DNA of 64,000 bases from Miltoncostaea sp963762825 (GTDB lineage Bacteria; Actinomycetota; Thermoleophilia; Miltoncostaeales; Miltoncostaeaceae): positions 1 to 64,000 of the forward strand of contig CAVXLZ010000002.1 in assembly GCA_963762825.1 (NCBI GenBank), written 5' to 3'. The notes under the pieces were generated by a model that saw only the letters and a list, made by a program, of their open reading frames with translations, did no database searches and had not been told where the DNA came from. Numbering within the stretch: position 1 is the stretch's first letter; each line of letters starts with the position of its first letter. Both the position numbers and the translations under genes were made by a program. Of this stretch, positions 25,221 to 33,176 are shown in pieces.

Positions 25221-26660
25221 CTAGTCGTAGTGCCGGACGTCATCCCACACCGCAGCGAGCTGTCGCTGCGGTGTGCGGCACAGCAGGATCGGCAGGCCGT
25301 ACTCCTCGTTCTCCACGCCGTACGGATTCCCGATGGTCCCAACGCGCTCGACGTCCTCGCACACGAGGCGCATGGCGCGGTTGACGTAGCCCAGCCCGAT
25401 CACGGCCCCGTGGGGCGGGGGCGGCCCCCACGACCAGTAGGAGTTGTGGCCGCTCCATGCCGGGCCGAGCCCGGCCGACGAACCGAGCACGTCGATGGCG
25501 CCGGCCTGGCCGTACGAACCCGTGAACACCACCGTGTCGTCGCCCAGGCCCGCCCGGACGCGCGCGACCTGGTCGACGAGCTCCGGCCAGCCGACGGTCT
25601 CGCCGATCTCCCCCGTCGGGTCGAACCGACCCTGCTCCGACACTGGCAGCAACGGGAGCGCGACGAAGAGGCCGACGGCGATGCCCGCAATGCCGGCGGC
25701 ACCGAGAACGTGCCGCACGCGGGGGCGCAGGTTCGCGAGCCAGAGCATCCCCGCAGGAATGAGCGCGGCGTACATCGGCGCGATGTAGTACGCCTTTCCG
25801 CCGGCCACCACGAACGCGGCGAACAAAACGGCATACGCAATCGCGATCGGCCGCCACCGGTCGGCCGATCGCCAGAGCCACCACCAGCCCACCGCAGCCG
25901 GCACCGCCATCACGATCGACAGCAGCAACGGCTGCAGCAGAACGAAGGCCAGGGGGCCGTCGGAGCGGTCGGCGAGGGCGCGCGACATCTCGATCTGCGG
26001 CCAGCCGTTGGCGGCCTGCCAGGCGAGGTTCGGCAGGGCGATCGCCGCTGCGACCGCCGCCCCGGCGAGGGGCCAGCGCCCCCACAGCATGGCCCGCCTC
26101 GGCGTCGCCAGAAGGCCCACCAGCAGGGCGGCGATCAGCGCGACGATCGTGTGCTTGTTCTGGAACCCGACGCCCGCCACCGCTCCCGCGAGCACCCACC
26201 AGCGGGGGTCGGCGCCGTCCAGCAGCATCACCACGAGCAGAAGGAGCACCGACCAGGCGAGGAAGTCGAACACAGCGGTGCTGAGCAGATGCCCTTCACC
26301 CATGAGCACTCCGACCCACCCCACTCCCACGGCGGAGAGGCTCTGCGCCCGCCCCGAGCCGCCGTAGCGACGGGCGATGGCCGCCGCCACGAGGGCCACT
26401 GCCCCCACCGCGAGCGCCGGGACGACGCGCAGCCCCCACGGCGAGCCGACCCCAACGACCGCGTCGACCGCGCGGGCGAGGAGCGGGACCAACGGCGGCT
26501 GGTCGGGGTATCCCCAGTCCGGATGTCGCCCGGCGATCACGAAATAGAGCTCGTCGCGGTGGAAGCCGTGGCGGGACGAGACCGCGAGCAGGAGAGCCAC
26601 CGCGCCGATCGCGGCGGCCCACACACTCGCAGGGAATCCTCGCCACGGTGGCCGGCTCAC
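25221..26660 (-). CDS. GT39/ArnT-like membrane glycosyltransferase
   Basis: An approximately 479-residue polytopic protein with roughly 12 hydrophobic segments. The first periplasmic loop 'HGFHRDELYFVIAGRHPDWG' contains the acidic DE motif and 'YPDQPPLVPLLARAV', both typical of the PMT/ArnT/GT39 family that uses polyprenyl-phosphate sugars. The acceptor is unknown. GTG 26660 is preferred (GAGAGGGG upstream, family N-terminus begins there). The frame is open to 26777. It is monocistronic. Confidence 0.85.
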   Translation of the reverse strand: MSRPPWRGFPASVWAAAIGAVALLLAVSSRHGFHRDELYFVIAGRHPDWGYPDQPPLVPLLARAVDAVVGVGSPWGLRVVPALAVGAVALVAAAIARRYGGSGRAQSLSAVGVGWVGVLMGEGHLLSTAVFDFLAWSVLLLLVVMLLDGADPRWWVLAGAVAGVGFQNKHTIVALIAALLVGLLATPRRAMLWGRWPLAGAAVAAAIALPNLAWQAANGWPQIEMSRALADRSDGPLAFVLLQPLLLSIVMAVPAAVGWWWLWRSADRWRPIAIAYAVLFAAFVVAGGKAYYIAPMYAALIPAGMLWLANLRPRVRHVLGAAGIAGIAVGLFVALPLLPVSEQGRFDPTGEIGETVGWPELVDQVARVRAGLGDDTVVFTGSYGQAGAIDVLGSSAGLGPAWSGHNSYWSWGPPPPHGAVIGLGYVNRAMRLVCEDVERVGTIGNPYGVENEEYGLPILLCRTPQRQLAAVWDDVRHYD

Positions 26661-27016
26661 CGGACGCCCCTCTCGGCGGGGAGCGGCCACGAGAGATCCT
26701 GCTCGGCGGGCGGCCTCGACCGGAGCCTGCGCGCCGCTCCGCACCTCGGTTCCGGCACCGCGGCGGGTGGTCCGCACATGGCCGATGCACGGCGAGGGCG
26801 CTCGGGCATGGTGAGAGCCTATTCAGGCGGAGAGGACATCCCCGGTTGCACATGGACACTTCGCGGGTCGGGCGACCCTGAGAGGTCGACGCTGAGGTTC
26901 ACCCGGTGCCCCTCAGTGCCCACCGGCTGCGGAGATTCCACTACTCGACGGGACCTCGGCCGGAGGGTGGGCGCGGCAGGGGTGGAAGGTCGTCTGCAGG
27001 CAACGCGACGGGAAGG
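26661..27016. other. Intergenic region between glycosyltransferase and zinc-ribbon gene
   Basis: About 350 bp. Reading frames here lack similarity to anything I recognise. Apart from the -10 element at its right-hand end I see no structured signal. Confidence 0.4.
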
Positions 27017-27022
27017 TACGCT
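27017..27022 (+). promoter_or_regulatory. -10 element for leaderless zinc-ribbon transcript
   Basis: TACGCT followed by exactly 6 nt and the ATG at 27029. Confidence 0.5.
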
Positions 27023-27028
27023 GTGGCC

Positions 27029-27289
27029 ATGGCGAGCTACGACTACCGATGCGAGCGCGACGGCGTGTTCGAGCTGACCCTGCCGCTCGGCACCGCACCG
27101 ACGACTGCCCCTTGCCCGGAGTGTGGCGAGGAGGCCTCGCGCGTCTTCTCGGCGCCACTCACGACTCCCCTCGGTCTCGACAAGAGCGGGCCGGGCGGCA
27201 TGACGCCGATACCAGCCCCACCGGGCGCCCGGCCACCGGGTCAGCAGCTGCCGATGACCGCCCCGATGCGGGGGATGCCGAGGCCCTGA
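27029..27289 (+). CDS. FmdB-like zinc-ribbon protein
   Basis: An 86-residue protein starting 'MASYDYRCERDGVFEL' with 'CPECGEEASRVFSAP', the layout of FmdB-type putative regulatory proteins. The first knuckle reads CERD instead of CxxC, so only three Cys are available and zinc binding may be incomplete or use another ligand. The C-terminal 45 residues are Pro/Gly/Met-rich. The ATG is 6 nt from a TACGCT -10 element, consistent with a leaderless mRNA. Confidence 0.72.
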   Translation: MASYDYRCERDGVFELTLPLGTAPTTAPCPECGEEASRVFSAPLTTPLGLDKSGPGGMTPIPAPPGARPPGQQLPMTAPMRGMPRP

Positions 27290-27357
27290 CCGCGCCGCTC
27301 GGTACGACCCTCGAAGTCTCCGAACGGGTCGATCTGCGACGGCAGCGAGCGAGGCGA

Positions 27358-27391
27358 TGCCCCAACGGGACTCGAACCCGTGCTCGGCCAC
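27358..27391 (-). pseudogene. tRNA-like 3' remnant (T arm plus acceptor strand)
   Basis: On the minus strand GCACGGGTTCGAGTCCCGT followed by TGGGGCA is a perfect T-arm and acceptor 3' strand. The matching anticodon arm and 5' acceptor strand are not found within tRNA distance. The flank GGCGATG also precedes the intact tRNA-Met at 27555. I read it as a decayed tRNA gene or attachment-site relic. Confidence 0.5.
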
Positions 27392-27554
27392 CCGTCAGAT
27401 TCGCGAGGAGGCTTCCTTGCCCTGTTGGCCCATCGGCTGCTGGACTGCGGGGGACAGCTGGGTGGTGCAGCCGGGGTCGCCCCCCATGGCTCGCGGCCGC
27501 TTCTGAATGCACGGTGGCCGCGGGGCACTGCAACGGCTGAGCGAGGTAAGGCGA

Positions 27555-27628
27555 TGGGCGCGGTAGGACTCGAACCTACGACCCAGGGATTATGAGTCCC
27601 CTGCTCTAACCAGCTGAGCTACGCGCCC
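27555..27628 (-). tRNA. tRNA-Met (anticodon CAU)
   Basis: A 74-nt cloverleaf with acceptor GGGCGCG/CGCGCCC, D arm GCTC-AGCTGGTTA-GAGC, anticodon stem GGGGA/TCCCT around loop CTCATAA (CAU), T arm GTAGG/CCTAC with TTCGAGT, and discriminator A. CCA is not encoded. The D arm and non-initiator acceptor pairing argue for elongator Met, although a lysidine-modified tRNA-Ile2 with the same anticodon cannot be excluded. Confidence 0.9.
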
Positions 27629-27679
27629 GTGCATCCCGGAGTCTGCCGGTTCCGACGCCGCCCTGCGAGGGCCCGAGGG

Positions 27680-28630
27680 TCAGGCCATGGGTTGCGGCGA
27701 GGCCACCGGCCCGGCGGGGTCCGCCACGAGATGGCGCACGTCGCCATCGGTGCGCGCGGCTGCGCCGTCAGGGGCCTGGAGCGCGACGGCAAGAGCGGCG
27801 CATGCGACCTCGAGCTCGGGGTGCCCCGGCGGCGCGGTGGTCAGTCGCTGCGCCCACATGCCCGGCCAGGAGAGGAAGCGCAGCCGCCCCTCCGCGTGGC
27901 GCGAGGCCTGGCGCTGCAACTCGAAGGCGAGGGCGGTGACGATCGGGGCGCCGATGAGCCGGGTCGCGATCAGGGCCGGGTAGGTGAAGACACCCGTGAT
28001 CGCGAGCACAGCTCCGTAGACGACGATCGAGACCATGGCCGAGACCACGAGGAACGACGTGCCGCAGCGAGGATGGAAGCGGCTGAAGAGGGCCGAGCTC
28101 GCGGCGGTCAGCGGAGAGCCCGACTCGTGCGCCGCGATCGCCTGATGCTCGGCCCCGTGGTACTTCAGGATCTTCCGGAACGGCGGCAGGAGGCTGAGCA
28201 GGAGCAGCATCCCGAGCAGCAGCGCGAGCCGGATGAGCGCGTCGGCCACGATGAAGGACGCGCCCGTGAGCCCGGCCTCCTTGGCGATCACAATCGGGCC
28301 GATGCGGAACGCGGCGATCTGGACACCGGCGCCCACCAGGGCGCCGAGGCCGATGGCGATCTTGCCCCAGAATCCGATTCCCTCCTCGTCGGCCGGCTCG
28401 CCCTCGTCGCCTTCGGCGTCGCTGCGCCGCTCCTCCCACCGCAGGCGCTCGGAGACGGCCATCGAGGCCTGCCCCGTGCTCACGGCACTGCGGATGGCGA
28501 CCACTCCGCGCATGAGCGGCCAGCGGGTCCAGCGGGCGGTGGATGGGGTGAGGTCGAAGCCCTCGGTGACGATCTCCCCGTCCTCCTCGCGGCGCACGGC
28601 GACGCCGACGCGATCGCGGGTGCGCATCAT
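27680..28630 (-). CDS. DUF1385 family membrane protein
   Basis: A protein of at least 316 residues with several membrane segments and the family hallmarks 'KYHGAEHQAIAAHES' and 'HPRCGTSFLVV' (conserved His/Glu/Cys). The role is unknown. The N-terminus is problematic. In-frame codons just upstream of ATG 28630 encode 'GGSALPGGVMMR', the conserved DUF1385 beginning, yet no ATG/GTG/TTG precedes them before an in-frame stop. Either ATT at 28696 (GGGAGG 7 nt upstream) is the start, or one extra base separates this frame from ATG 28727. I give the first standard start codon. Confidence 0.8.
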   Translation of the reverse strand: MMRTRDRVGVAVRREEDGEIVTEGFDLTPSTARWTRWPLMRGVVAIRSAVSTGQASMAVSERLRWEERRSDAEGDEGEPADEEGIGFWGKIAIGLGALVGAGVQIAAFRIGPIVIAKEAGLTGASFIVADALIRLALLLGMLLLLSLLPPFRKILKYHGAEHQAIAAHESGSPLTAASSALFSRFHPRCGTSFLVVSAMVSIVVYGAVLAITGVFTYPALIATRLIGAPIVTALAFELQRQASRHAEGRLRFLSWPGMWAQRLTTAPPGHPELEVACAALAVALQAPDGAAARTDGDVRHLVADPAGPVASPQPMA

Positions 28631-28824
28631 GACGCCCCCGGGGAGCGCGCTCCCGCCGACCGTTCCCGACGACTCCTCGTGACTGCCGCGTGGAATGCCC
28701 GTTCCCTCCCGTCAGGTCATGCGCCATCCATCGGCACCGGACCGGTGAAGTGTAGGGGACGATCCGCCGTCGGCCCGGTGGGCGCGTTTCGCCCGCGAGC
28801 GCGACGGCCGACCCGCGAACGGAC

Positions 28825-29124
28825 CTATGTGTCGGGTCGCTCGTGCACCGAGACCGACAGCTCCACCAGCTGGGCCTCGCCCATGCCCGCCACCTTCAGG
28901 GCCTCCTTCGCCAGCCGACTCCCGTCCCGGGACGCGTCGGCCATGCCGAGGCGGACGTCGATCCAGAAGGTCGCGCTCACGGCGGGACGACCCGGCTCCG
29001 GCTCGATCTCCCCCACTCCCCCGATCCCCGGCATGGTCGCGAGAGCGCTGCGCAGGCGCTCGACCGCGTCGTCGTCCAGCGCTTCGCCGGACCCGGCGGT
29101 GAATCTGACCCTGTAGTCGCTCAT
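28825..29124 (-). CDS. conserved hypothetical protein
   Basis: A 99-residue soluble acidic protein. Two similar halves alternate beta strands and a helix ('YRVRFTAGSGEALDDDAVER', 'ATFWIDVRLGMADASRDGSR'), suggesting a ferredoxin-like fold. No family is recognised. It starts with ATG in a good context and lies between DUF1385 and another hypothetical gene on the same strand. Confidence 0.6.
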   Translation of the reverse strand: MSDYRVRFTAGSGEALDDDAVERLRSALATMPGIGGVGEIEPEPGRPAVSATFWIDVRLGMADASRDGSRLAKEALKVAGMGEAQLVELSVSVHERPDT

Positions 29125-29238
29125 CGCCCTTCCGTCCTCGACCGAGGCAAGCCTAGTGTCCCGAGCCGCAAGCCGCGCGGCGGCTCCGGCCTGCCTCTCG
29201 TGCGAGGGGCACCCGGGACCTGCAATCGGACCTCCGGC

Positions 29239-29736
29239 TCAGGTCGCCCGCTCCCAGGCGCGCGCGGTCTGCGGATCGACCACGGTGTCGAGCCCGTCGA
29301 GCGCCGCCACCCGCGCGTCCGGCTCGACCTCCGCCCGGGCGATCCACACCCATGCCGGGCCGGCAGTACATCGGCGGACGAGGCCGATCCGATGAGCCGG
29401 TGCAGCCTCCCCCATCGCGACGTGCGACCCTGCGAGGGCGGTGTGCGCTCCGAGGACGAGGGTGATGCGCCCGTCCGCATCGATCATGTACGGGCCCGCT
29501 CCCTCGCTGAGGAGCACCGCCAGCCCCACCTCGACGAGGGCTGCGTCCCATCGATCGGGGGCGATCGTGCGCAGCGCCGGCACGGCGGCCTCCCCCTCTG
29601 GACGGGTGATCCCGGCGAAGCGGGCCGTGCCGTCGGGGAACCGCAGCGCCCAGCGCCGGCTGGGGTCGCCCGATCCCGCGGGCGCCCCGGGGGCTGCGGT
29701 TAGGGCGATCAACGGGTCGGGGCGCTGGTCGCTCAT
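29239..29736 (-). CDS. hypothetical protein
   Basis: A 165-residue protein, beta-rich by appearance ('WALRFPDGTARFAGITRPEG', 'YMIDADGRITLVLGAHT', 'AWVWIARAEVEPDARVAAL'), with no recognisable family. The ATG at 29736 is fixed by TATCCT 6 nt upstream, which implies a leaderless transcript. The open frame extends to 30099, but that part is the shadow of the pilin-like gene. Confidence 0.6.
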   Translation of the reverse strand: MSDQRPDPLIALTAAPGAPAGSGDPSRRWALRFPDGTARFAGITRPEGEAAVPALRTIAPDRWDAALVEVGLAVLLSEGAGPYMIDADGRITLVLGAHTALAGSHVAMGEAAPAHRIGLVRRCTAGPAWVWIARAEVEPDARVAALDGLDTVVDPQTARAWERAT

Positions 29737-29742
29737 GTTCCG

Positions 29743-29748
29743 AGGATA
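29743..29748 (-). promoter_or_regulatory. -10 element for leaderless hypothetical gene
   Basis: TATCCT on the minus strand, 6 nt before the ATG at 29736. Confidence 0.5.
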
Positions 29749-29782
29749 GCCGCGAGCACACCGGCGACGCTCGCGGCGTGGC

Positions 29783-29813
29783 CGGTGCCGGGAGCGCGGT
29801 GGCTCCCGGCGCC
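29783..29813 (-). terminator. Terminator-like hairpin after pilin-like gene
   Basis: GGTGCCGGGAGC pairs with GCTCCCGGCGCC (one mismatch) just downstream of the pilin-like stop at 29835. No T tract. Confidence 0.45.
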
Positions 29814-29834
29814 CGGACCTCGCTGCGGGCTCGC

Positions 29835-30065
29835 TCAGACGCCGCTCGAGGCCTTCTTGATCGCCTCTGCGATCGCCTTCTTCAAACCGTCGCCGACGGC
29901 CGGAGCCCACCCCTTGGCCGCCGCGGCGACAGCGGCGATGAGGAGCGTCACCATCACGACCACCCCGACGTACTCCACGGTCCCCTGACCGGTGCGATCC
30001 TCTCGCGCCCGCTCGATCGCCGTCACCGCCGCCGCCTGCAGCCACGCTGCGATCACATAGCCCAT
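29835..30065 (-). CDS. Flp-pilin-like small membrane protein
   Basis: A 76-residue protein. A short basic N-terminus, then 'REDRTGQGTVEYVGVVVMVT' and one hydrophobic helix, closely follow the Flp pilin pattern (G-Q-x-x-x-E-Y before the membrane helix). The E5-like Glu and adjacent Tyr of class IVb pilins are present. A GGAGAGGGAGAG Shine-Dalgarno precedes ATG 30065. A TadE-like gene lies upstream on the same strand, but the rest of a Tad secretion system is absent from the window. Confidence 0.68.
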   Translation of the reverse strand: MGYVIAAWLQAAAVTAIERAREDRTGQGTVEYVGVVVMVTLLIAAVAAAAKGWAPAVGDGLKKAIAEAIKKASSGV

Positions 30066-30163
30066 CGTCGCTCTCCCTCTCCTGTTGATGACCATGCATC
30101 GATCGTGCGCGGCGGCCCTGCCCCGGCGCGACACCGGGGTGTGACGATGGATGTCCACAACCG

Positions 30164-30829
30164 TCACGGCGCGCGCGGAGGAGCGGGGTCTCCGGGCGGC
30201 GGAGGGTCCGTGCCGGGCCCTCCCCGCATCACGCGGCGCCTGAGCGCGGCCTTCCCGTACTGCAGCGCGGCGTCGGCCGACAGGCGACCGGCGTCGCGCG
30301 ATGCGGTCACCACGGCGACCCTCGGGGGCAGCGATCGGAGGTAGAGCGCGTAGTCGTAGACCTCGCCGCTCCGCTCGATCAGGGCGCGGGTGAGCCCGGT
30401 CGAGGTGAAGAAATCGTGGTCGGGAAGATCCTCGGGGCTCCCGAGCGGATCGCGCAGGAACTGGCCGATGCGCGCCTGAAGACGCTCCCCGAAGCCGTCG
30501 AGGAACGCCTGGCGCGCCTCGAATCCCACGACCACGCCCGTCCTCGCCCCTCGTCCGAGCGCCCGCAGTGCGCGGCCGACAGGGGCCGGACCGCGTCGAG
30601 TGGTGCTCCGGTCGAGGAAGCTCGGCAGTGCAGGCCTCTCCCAGAGGGAGTGGCTCCGTCCGGCGCCGAGGGGCTCGACCACCCTGCCGATCGCATCAGG
30701 GGGTGGAGCGGCGGCCGGCTGGACCACCGCGGCGAGCCACGCGCTCGTCGCCGCGAGAAGGATGGCGAGGAGCACCGTGATCGCGATTCCCTCGACCGCG
30801 GCCTGGCCGGTCTGGCGCCGGATTCGCAT
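30164..30829 (-). CDS. TadE-like membrane-anchored protein
   Basis: A 221-residue protein with an N-terminal 'RRQTGQAAVEGIAITVLLA' segment typical of TadE/TadG pseudopilins and a single membrane helix, then a Pro/Arg-rich extracytoplasmic region. 'DYALYLRSLPPRVAVVTASR' near the end is not a known motif. The start at ATG 30829 is tentative: the frame is open to 30919 and no clear Shine-Dalgarno is seen. It is probably co-expressed with the Flp-like gene 98 bp downstream. Confidence 0.6.
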   Translation of the reverse strand: MRIRRQTGQAAVEGIAITVLLAILLAATSAWLAAVVQPAAAPPPDAIGRVVEPLGAGRSHSLWERPALPSFLDRSTTRRGPAPVGRALRALGRGARTGVVVGFEARQAFLDGFGERLQARIGQFLRDPLGSPEDLPDHDFFTSTGLTRALIERSGEVYDYALYLRSLPPRVAVVTASRDAGRLSADAALQYGKAALRRRVMRGGPGTDPPPPGDPAPPRAP

Positions 30830-30963
30830 GACGAGGACGCTAGGACCGAGTGGTCTCGCGGGTCTGCGCGCGAGCGCGTCGAAAGGCGCATCTCCGTGTG
30901 ACGGCCGAGGCGGGTACAATCCACTCCATTGCGTCCCGTCTGATGGCGCGGAGGAGAGCGACG

Positions 30964-31374
30964 ATGACGGTGCTGGACAGCATTGCCAAGCAGGCCAATC
31001 GCCTCGCGACCGACGTTCAGGCGTCGCTCAGGCGCGCACGTGTAGAGGGCGAGAGGCGTCTCCTGCAGCGCCAGCACCGGGCCTCGCTCGAGGAGCTCGG
31101 CGAGCGGACCTACGAGCTCGTCCGCTCGGGTCGGATCCCCGAAGAACCCCTCGCCCCAGAGGTGGGCGCCGTCGAGGCAAAGCTCATGGAGATCGAGGCG
31201 AAGGTGGCCGAGATCGAATCCTTGCGCGCGGACGAAGCCGGGCAGACGACGCCCGAGACCGACCCCTCCCGAACCGCGTTCCCGATGGTGGACGACGCGG
31301 AGCACCCCAAGACCGCCGGACCGGGGTGGGACGCAGCGAACACCTTCTTCGGGGACGGCCCCAAGGATTCCTGA
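30964..31374 (+). CDS. hypothetical coiled-coil protein
   Basis: A 136-residue highly charged helical protein ('LRRARVEGERRLLQRQHRASL', 'EVGAVEAKLMEIEAKVAEIE'), probably a coiled coil. No family assigned. ATG 30964 follows GGAGGAG; TACAAT at 30915-30920 is a plausible -10. The region downstream to the next gene carries a separate promoter. Confidence 0.65.
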   Translation: MTVLDSIAKQANRLATDVQASLRRARVEGERRLLQRQHRASLEELGERTYELVRSGRIPEEPLAPEVGAVEAKLMEIEAKVAEIESLRADEAGQTTPETDPSRTAFPMVDDAEHPKTAGPGWDAANTFFGDGPKDS

Positions 31375-31434
31375 CGCGGCCGGCGTGTCGCCGGCGGAGG
31401 AGCCCGGCACCCCGGCCGCCCGCCCGCGAAGCGG

Positions 31435-31462
31435 TTGACCACCTCGCGGGCGGGTGTATGAT
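31435..31462 (+). promoter_or_regulatory. sigma70-type promoter
   Basis: TTGACC (31435-31440), 16-nt spacer, TATGAT (31457-31462). Positioned about 45 nt upstream of the zinc-ribbon membrane protein start at 31508. Confidence 0.6.
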
Positions 31463-31507
31463 TTTCGGCTGCCGGGCGGGGGCCGGGCATGATCTGTCAG
31501 GCAGTGC

Positions 31508-31795
31508 ATGGGAGTCACCGGCGTGAGAGCCGAGTCCGACCTTCAGGGACACCACCGCTCCGAGGCGCCGGCGTGCCATCGTTGCGGCTTGCCACTCCTC
31601 GCAGAAGCCCGCTTCTGCCCGTACTGCGAGCGCTGGCTCGACGAGGGCGGCCTCCCTCGACTCCTCTCCAAGCGGCGCGGCGAGGACGGCGTGCGTCGCG
31701 TCGCGGGCATATCCGAACGCGTCATCCTGGCGATCGGCCTCACGCTCTTCTCGCTGGTGGCTGCGGCGAGCATCATCGCCGCACTACTGTCCTGA
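31508..31795 (+). CDS. zinc-ribbon membrane protein
   Basis: A 95-residue protein. 'CHRCGLPLLAEARFCPYCERW' provides a four-Cys zinc ribbon near the N-terminus, and a single C-terminal helix ('VILAIGLTLFSLVAAASIIA') anchors it in the membrane with the ribbon on the cytoplasmic side. The function is unknown. It is driven by the promoter at 31435-31462 and followed by a second small zinc-ribbon gene. Confidence 0.68.
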   Translation: MGVTGVRAESDLQGHHRSEAPACHRCGLPLLAEARFCPYCERWLDEGGLPRLLSKRRGEDGVRRVAGISERVILAIGLTLFSLVAAASIIAALLS

Positions 31796-31882
31796 GCTCT
31801 GCGCCGGCGCTCGCGGGGAGTGGGTCGATCCGCTCCACGGTCCGGCCCGGGAGCCCGATCCCCCAAGGAGGTCACGCCGACG

Positions 31883-32053
31883 ATGTCGAGCACCGAGAAG
31901 AGTGAACTGCTCCACGTCGGCGACGAGGTCGTCGGCTCGTTCCGATGCTCCGCCTGCGATCTCCTCGTGGCATCGCCGCGTGAGAACGACGGCGTGCTGG
32001 TCCTCTCGATCTGTCCGCTGTGCGGCTCCGAGGCCTGGCGCCGAACCGGGTGA
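31883..32053 (+). CDS. small zinc-ribbon protein
   Basis: A 56-residue protein with paired CSAC and CPLC knuckles ('FRCSACDLLVASPRE', 'LSICPLCGSEAWRR'), an apparently complete four-Cys zinc site. AAGGAGG with an 11-nt spacer precedes ATG 31883. No specific function can be inferred. Such small ribbons are often regulators or accessory subunits. Confidence 0.65.
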   Translation: MSSTEKSELLHVGDEVVGSFRCSACDLLVASPRENDGVLVLSICPLCGSEAWRRTG

Positions 32054-32074
32054 CCGCCGGCCTCGCCGGGCCTG

Positions 32075-32374
32075 CTACTCGGGGTCCGGCGGGTCGAGCG
32101 ACGCGATCAACTCCTCGACGGGGATCGCGACCAGGACCTCGAAGCTGGCGCTGCCGCGCGACGACAGCTCCATGGTCAGCTTCGCGATGGTCAGAGCCTC
32201 CGGCGCCTCGACCACGCTGAGGAAGTCGTACCCGCCGAGCAGCGCCCACTGCTTGATCACTCGCCCACCCAGGCGCTCGATCTCGCGATTGACCTCGAAA
32301 AGCCGCTCGGGAGTCGCCGCAAGCGTCTGGAGCCCTTGCGGGCTGAGCGTCGAGAGCAGGAGGAAGGTCCGCAT
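32075..32374 (-). CDS. GYD-domain protein
   Basis: A 99-residue protein of the GYD family, named after the motif seen here in 'WALLGGYDFLSVVEAPEAL'. It is a small ferredoxin-like fold of unknown function, common in actinobacteria. TAGACT exactly 6 nt before the ATG suggests leaderless transcription. It is convergent with the small zinc-ribbon gene. Confidence 0.85.
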   Translation of the reverse strand: MRTFLLLSTLSPQGLQTLAATPERLFEVNREIERLGGRVIKQWALLGGYDFLSVVEAPEALTIAKLTMELSSRGSASFEVLVAIPVEELIASLDPPDPE

Positions 32375-32380
32375 GTGGCG

Positions 32381-32386
32381 AGTCTA
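32381..32386 (-). promoter_or_regulatory. -10 element for leaderless GYD gene
   Basis: TAGACT on the minus strand, 6 nt before the ATG at 32374. Confidence 0.5.
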
Positions 32387-32452
32387 CGCCCGAGGACCGT
32401 CGGACACCCGTGCCCTAGACTCCGGTTGACCGACCCCCTTCTCGAGGTGAGC

Positions 32453-32944
32453 ATGCAGCGCGACAGCGACCCGACCTACAGCCCTCTCCAGAAGGCCTTG
32501 CTCGAGTACGATCCCACGGCTCTCGAGACCGCCCTCATCGAGTGGACCAAGGAGCACTGGCCGATGGCCGCTCGCGCGATGGTCTACAACCGCGCCGAGG
32601 CCGACAAGACAATCGAGGGCGTCGGCGGGATCCGCAGCGACGACGCGCGCCTCGCGCTTGAGGTCGCCGCCCGGGTGGCCATCTCCGAGCGGGAACTGCT
32701 GTGCCGCGGCATCGCCGCCGTGCTGCCGGAGTGGCTCGAGTTCGACCTACGGCCTGCGGCCGCGGGGAGCCGCCTGACGGCGGCCCGCGGGCGAACGAGA
32801 ACCGGGCTTCCTCACCGGCCCGGGCTCAGGCCGAGGGGACCTTGGGCTCGACCGGGTAGCCGGACTCCTGCCACGCGGCCCAGCCGCCCACCAGGACGCC
32901 GACCCGCGAGCGCCCGTTGTCGAAGGCCCACATCGCCACCGTGA
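32453..32944 (+). CDS. hypothetical protein with doubtful C-terminus
   Basis: A 163-residue frame. Residues 1-102 look like a real acidic/helical protein ('LETALIEWTKEHWPMAARAM', 'ARLALEVAARVAISERELLC'). After 'WLEFDLRP' the sequence turns into Arg/Pro-rich low complexity typical of a wrong frame and runs 119 bp antisense into the rhodanese gene. A +1 frame reaches a stop at about 32775, so the true protein may end near there. TAGACT at 32415-32420 is a possible -10. Confidence 0.55.
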   Translation: MQRDSDPTYSPLQKALLEYDPTALETALIEWTKEHWPMAARAMVYNRAEADKTIEGVGGIRSDDARLALEVAARVAISERELLCRGIAAVLPEWLEFDLRPAAAGSRLTAARGRTRTGLPHRPGLRPRGPWARPGSRTPATRPSRPPGRRPASARCRRPTSPP

Positions 32945-33176
32945 GGCTCTTGGCCTCGCCGGGCCGGTCGCAGTAGAAGATCAGCTCCTTGCCCTGGGGA
33001 AGACCGGGAACCTGGGCCTCGAACTCCATCGGATCGAGGCGGAGAGAGCCCTTCACCTGCAGGTCCGACTCGCGGTAGCCGAGGTCGCGGACATCCACGG
33101 GCTGCACGGCGTCTCCCATGCGGAAGGCCGCCGCCAGGTCGACGGGCTGCCACCGCGAAACGTCATCCCAGCCCAT
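32826..33176 (-). CDS. rhodanese-domain protein
   Basis: A 116-residue single rhodanese domain. The catalytic Cys lies in 'LIFYCDRPGEAKSLTVAMW' and the fold continues to 'VLVGGWAAWQESGYPVEP'. The active loop (CDRPGEAKS) is longer than in thiosulfate sulfurtransferases, so substrate specificity is open. The start overlaps the upstream gene's stop by 14 bp, indicating coupling. Confidence 0.85.
   Translation of the reverse strand: MGWDDVSRWQPVDLAAAFRMGDAVQPVDVRDLGYRESDLQVKGSLRLDPMEFEAQVPGLPQGKELIFYCDRPGEAKSLTVAMWAFDNGRSRVGVLVGGWAAWQESGYPVEPKVPSA

Noticed and set aside
27358..27528. A complete tRNA, selenocysteine tRNA, tmRNA or intron-containing tRNA
   Set aside because: A distant GCCCC at about 27518-27522 could pair with the acceptor, but no D or anticodon arms or tmRNA landmarks lie between.
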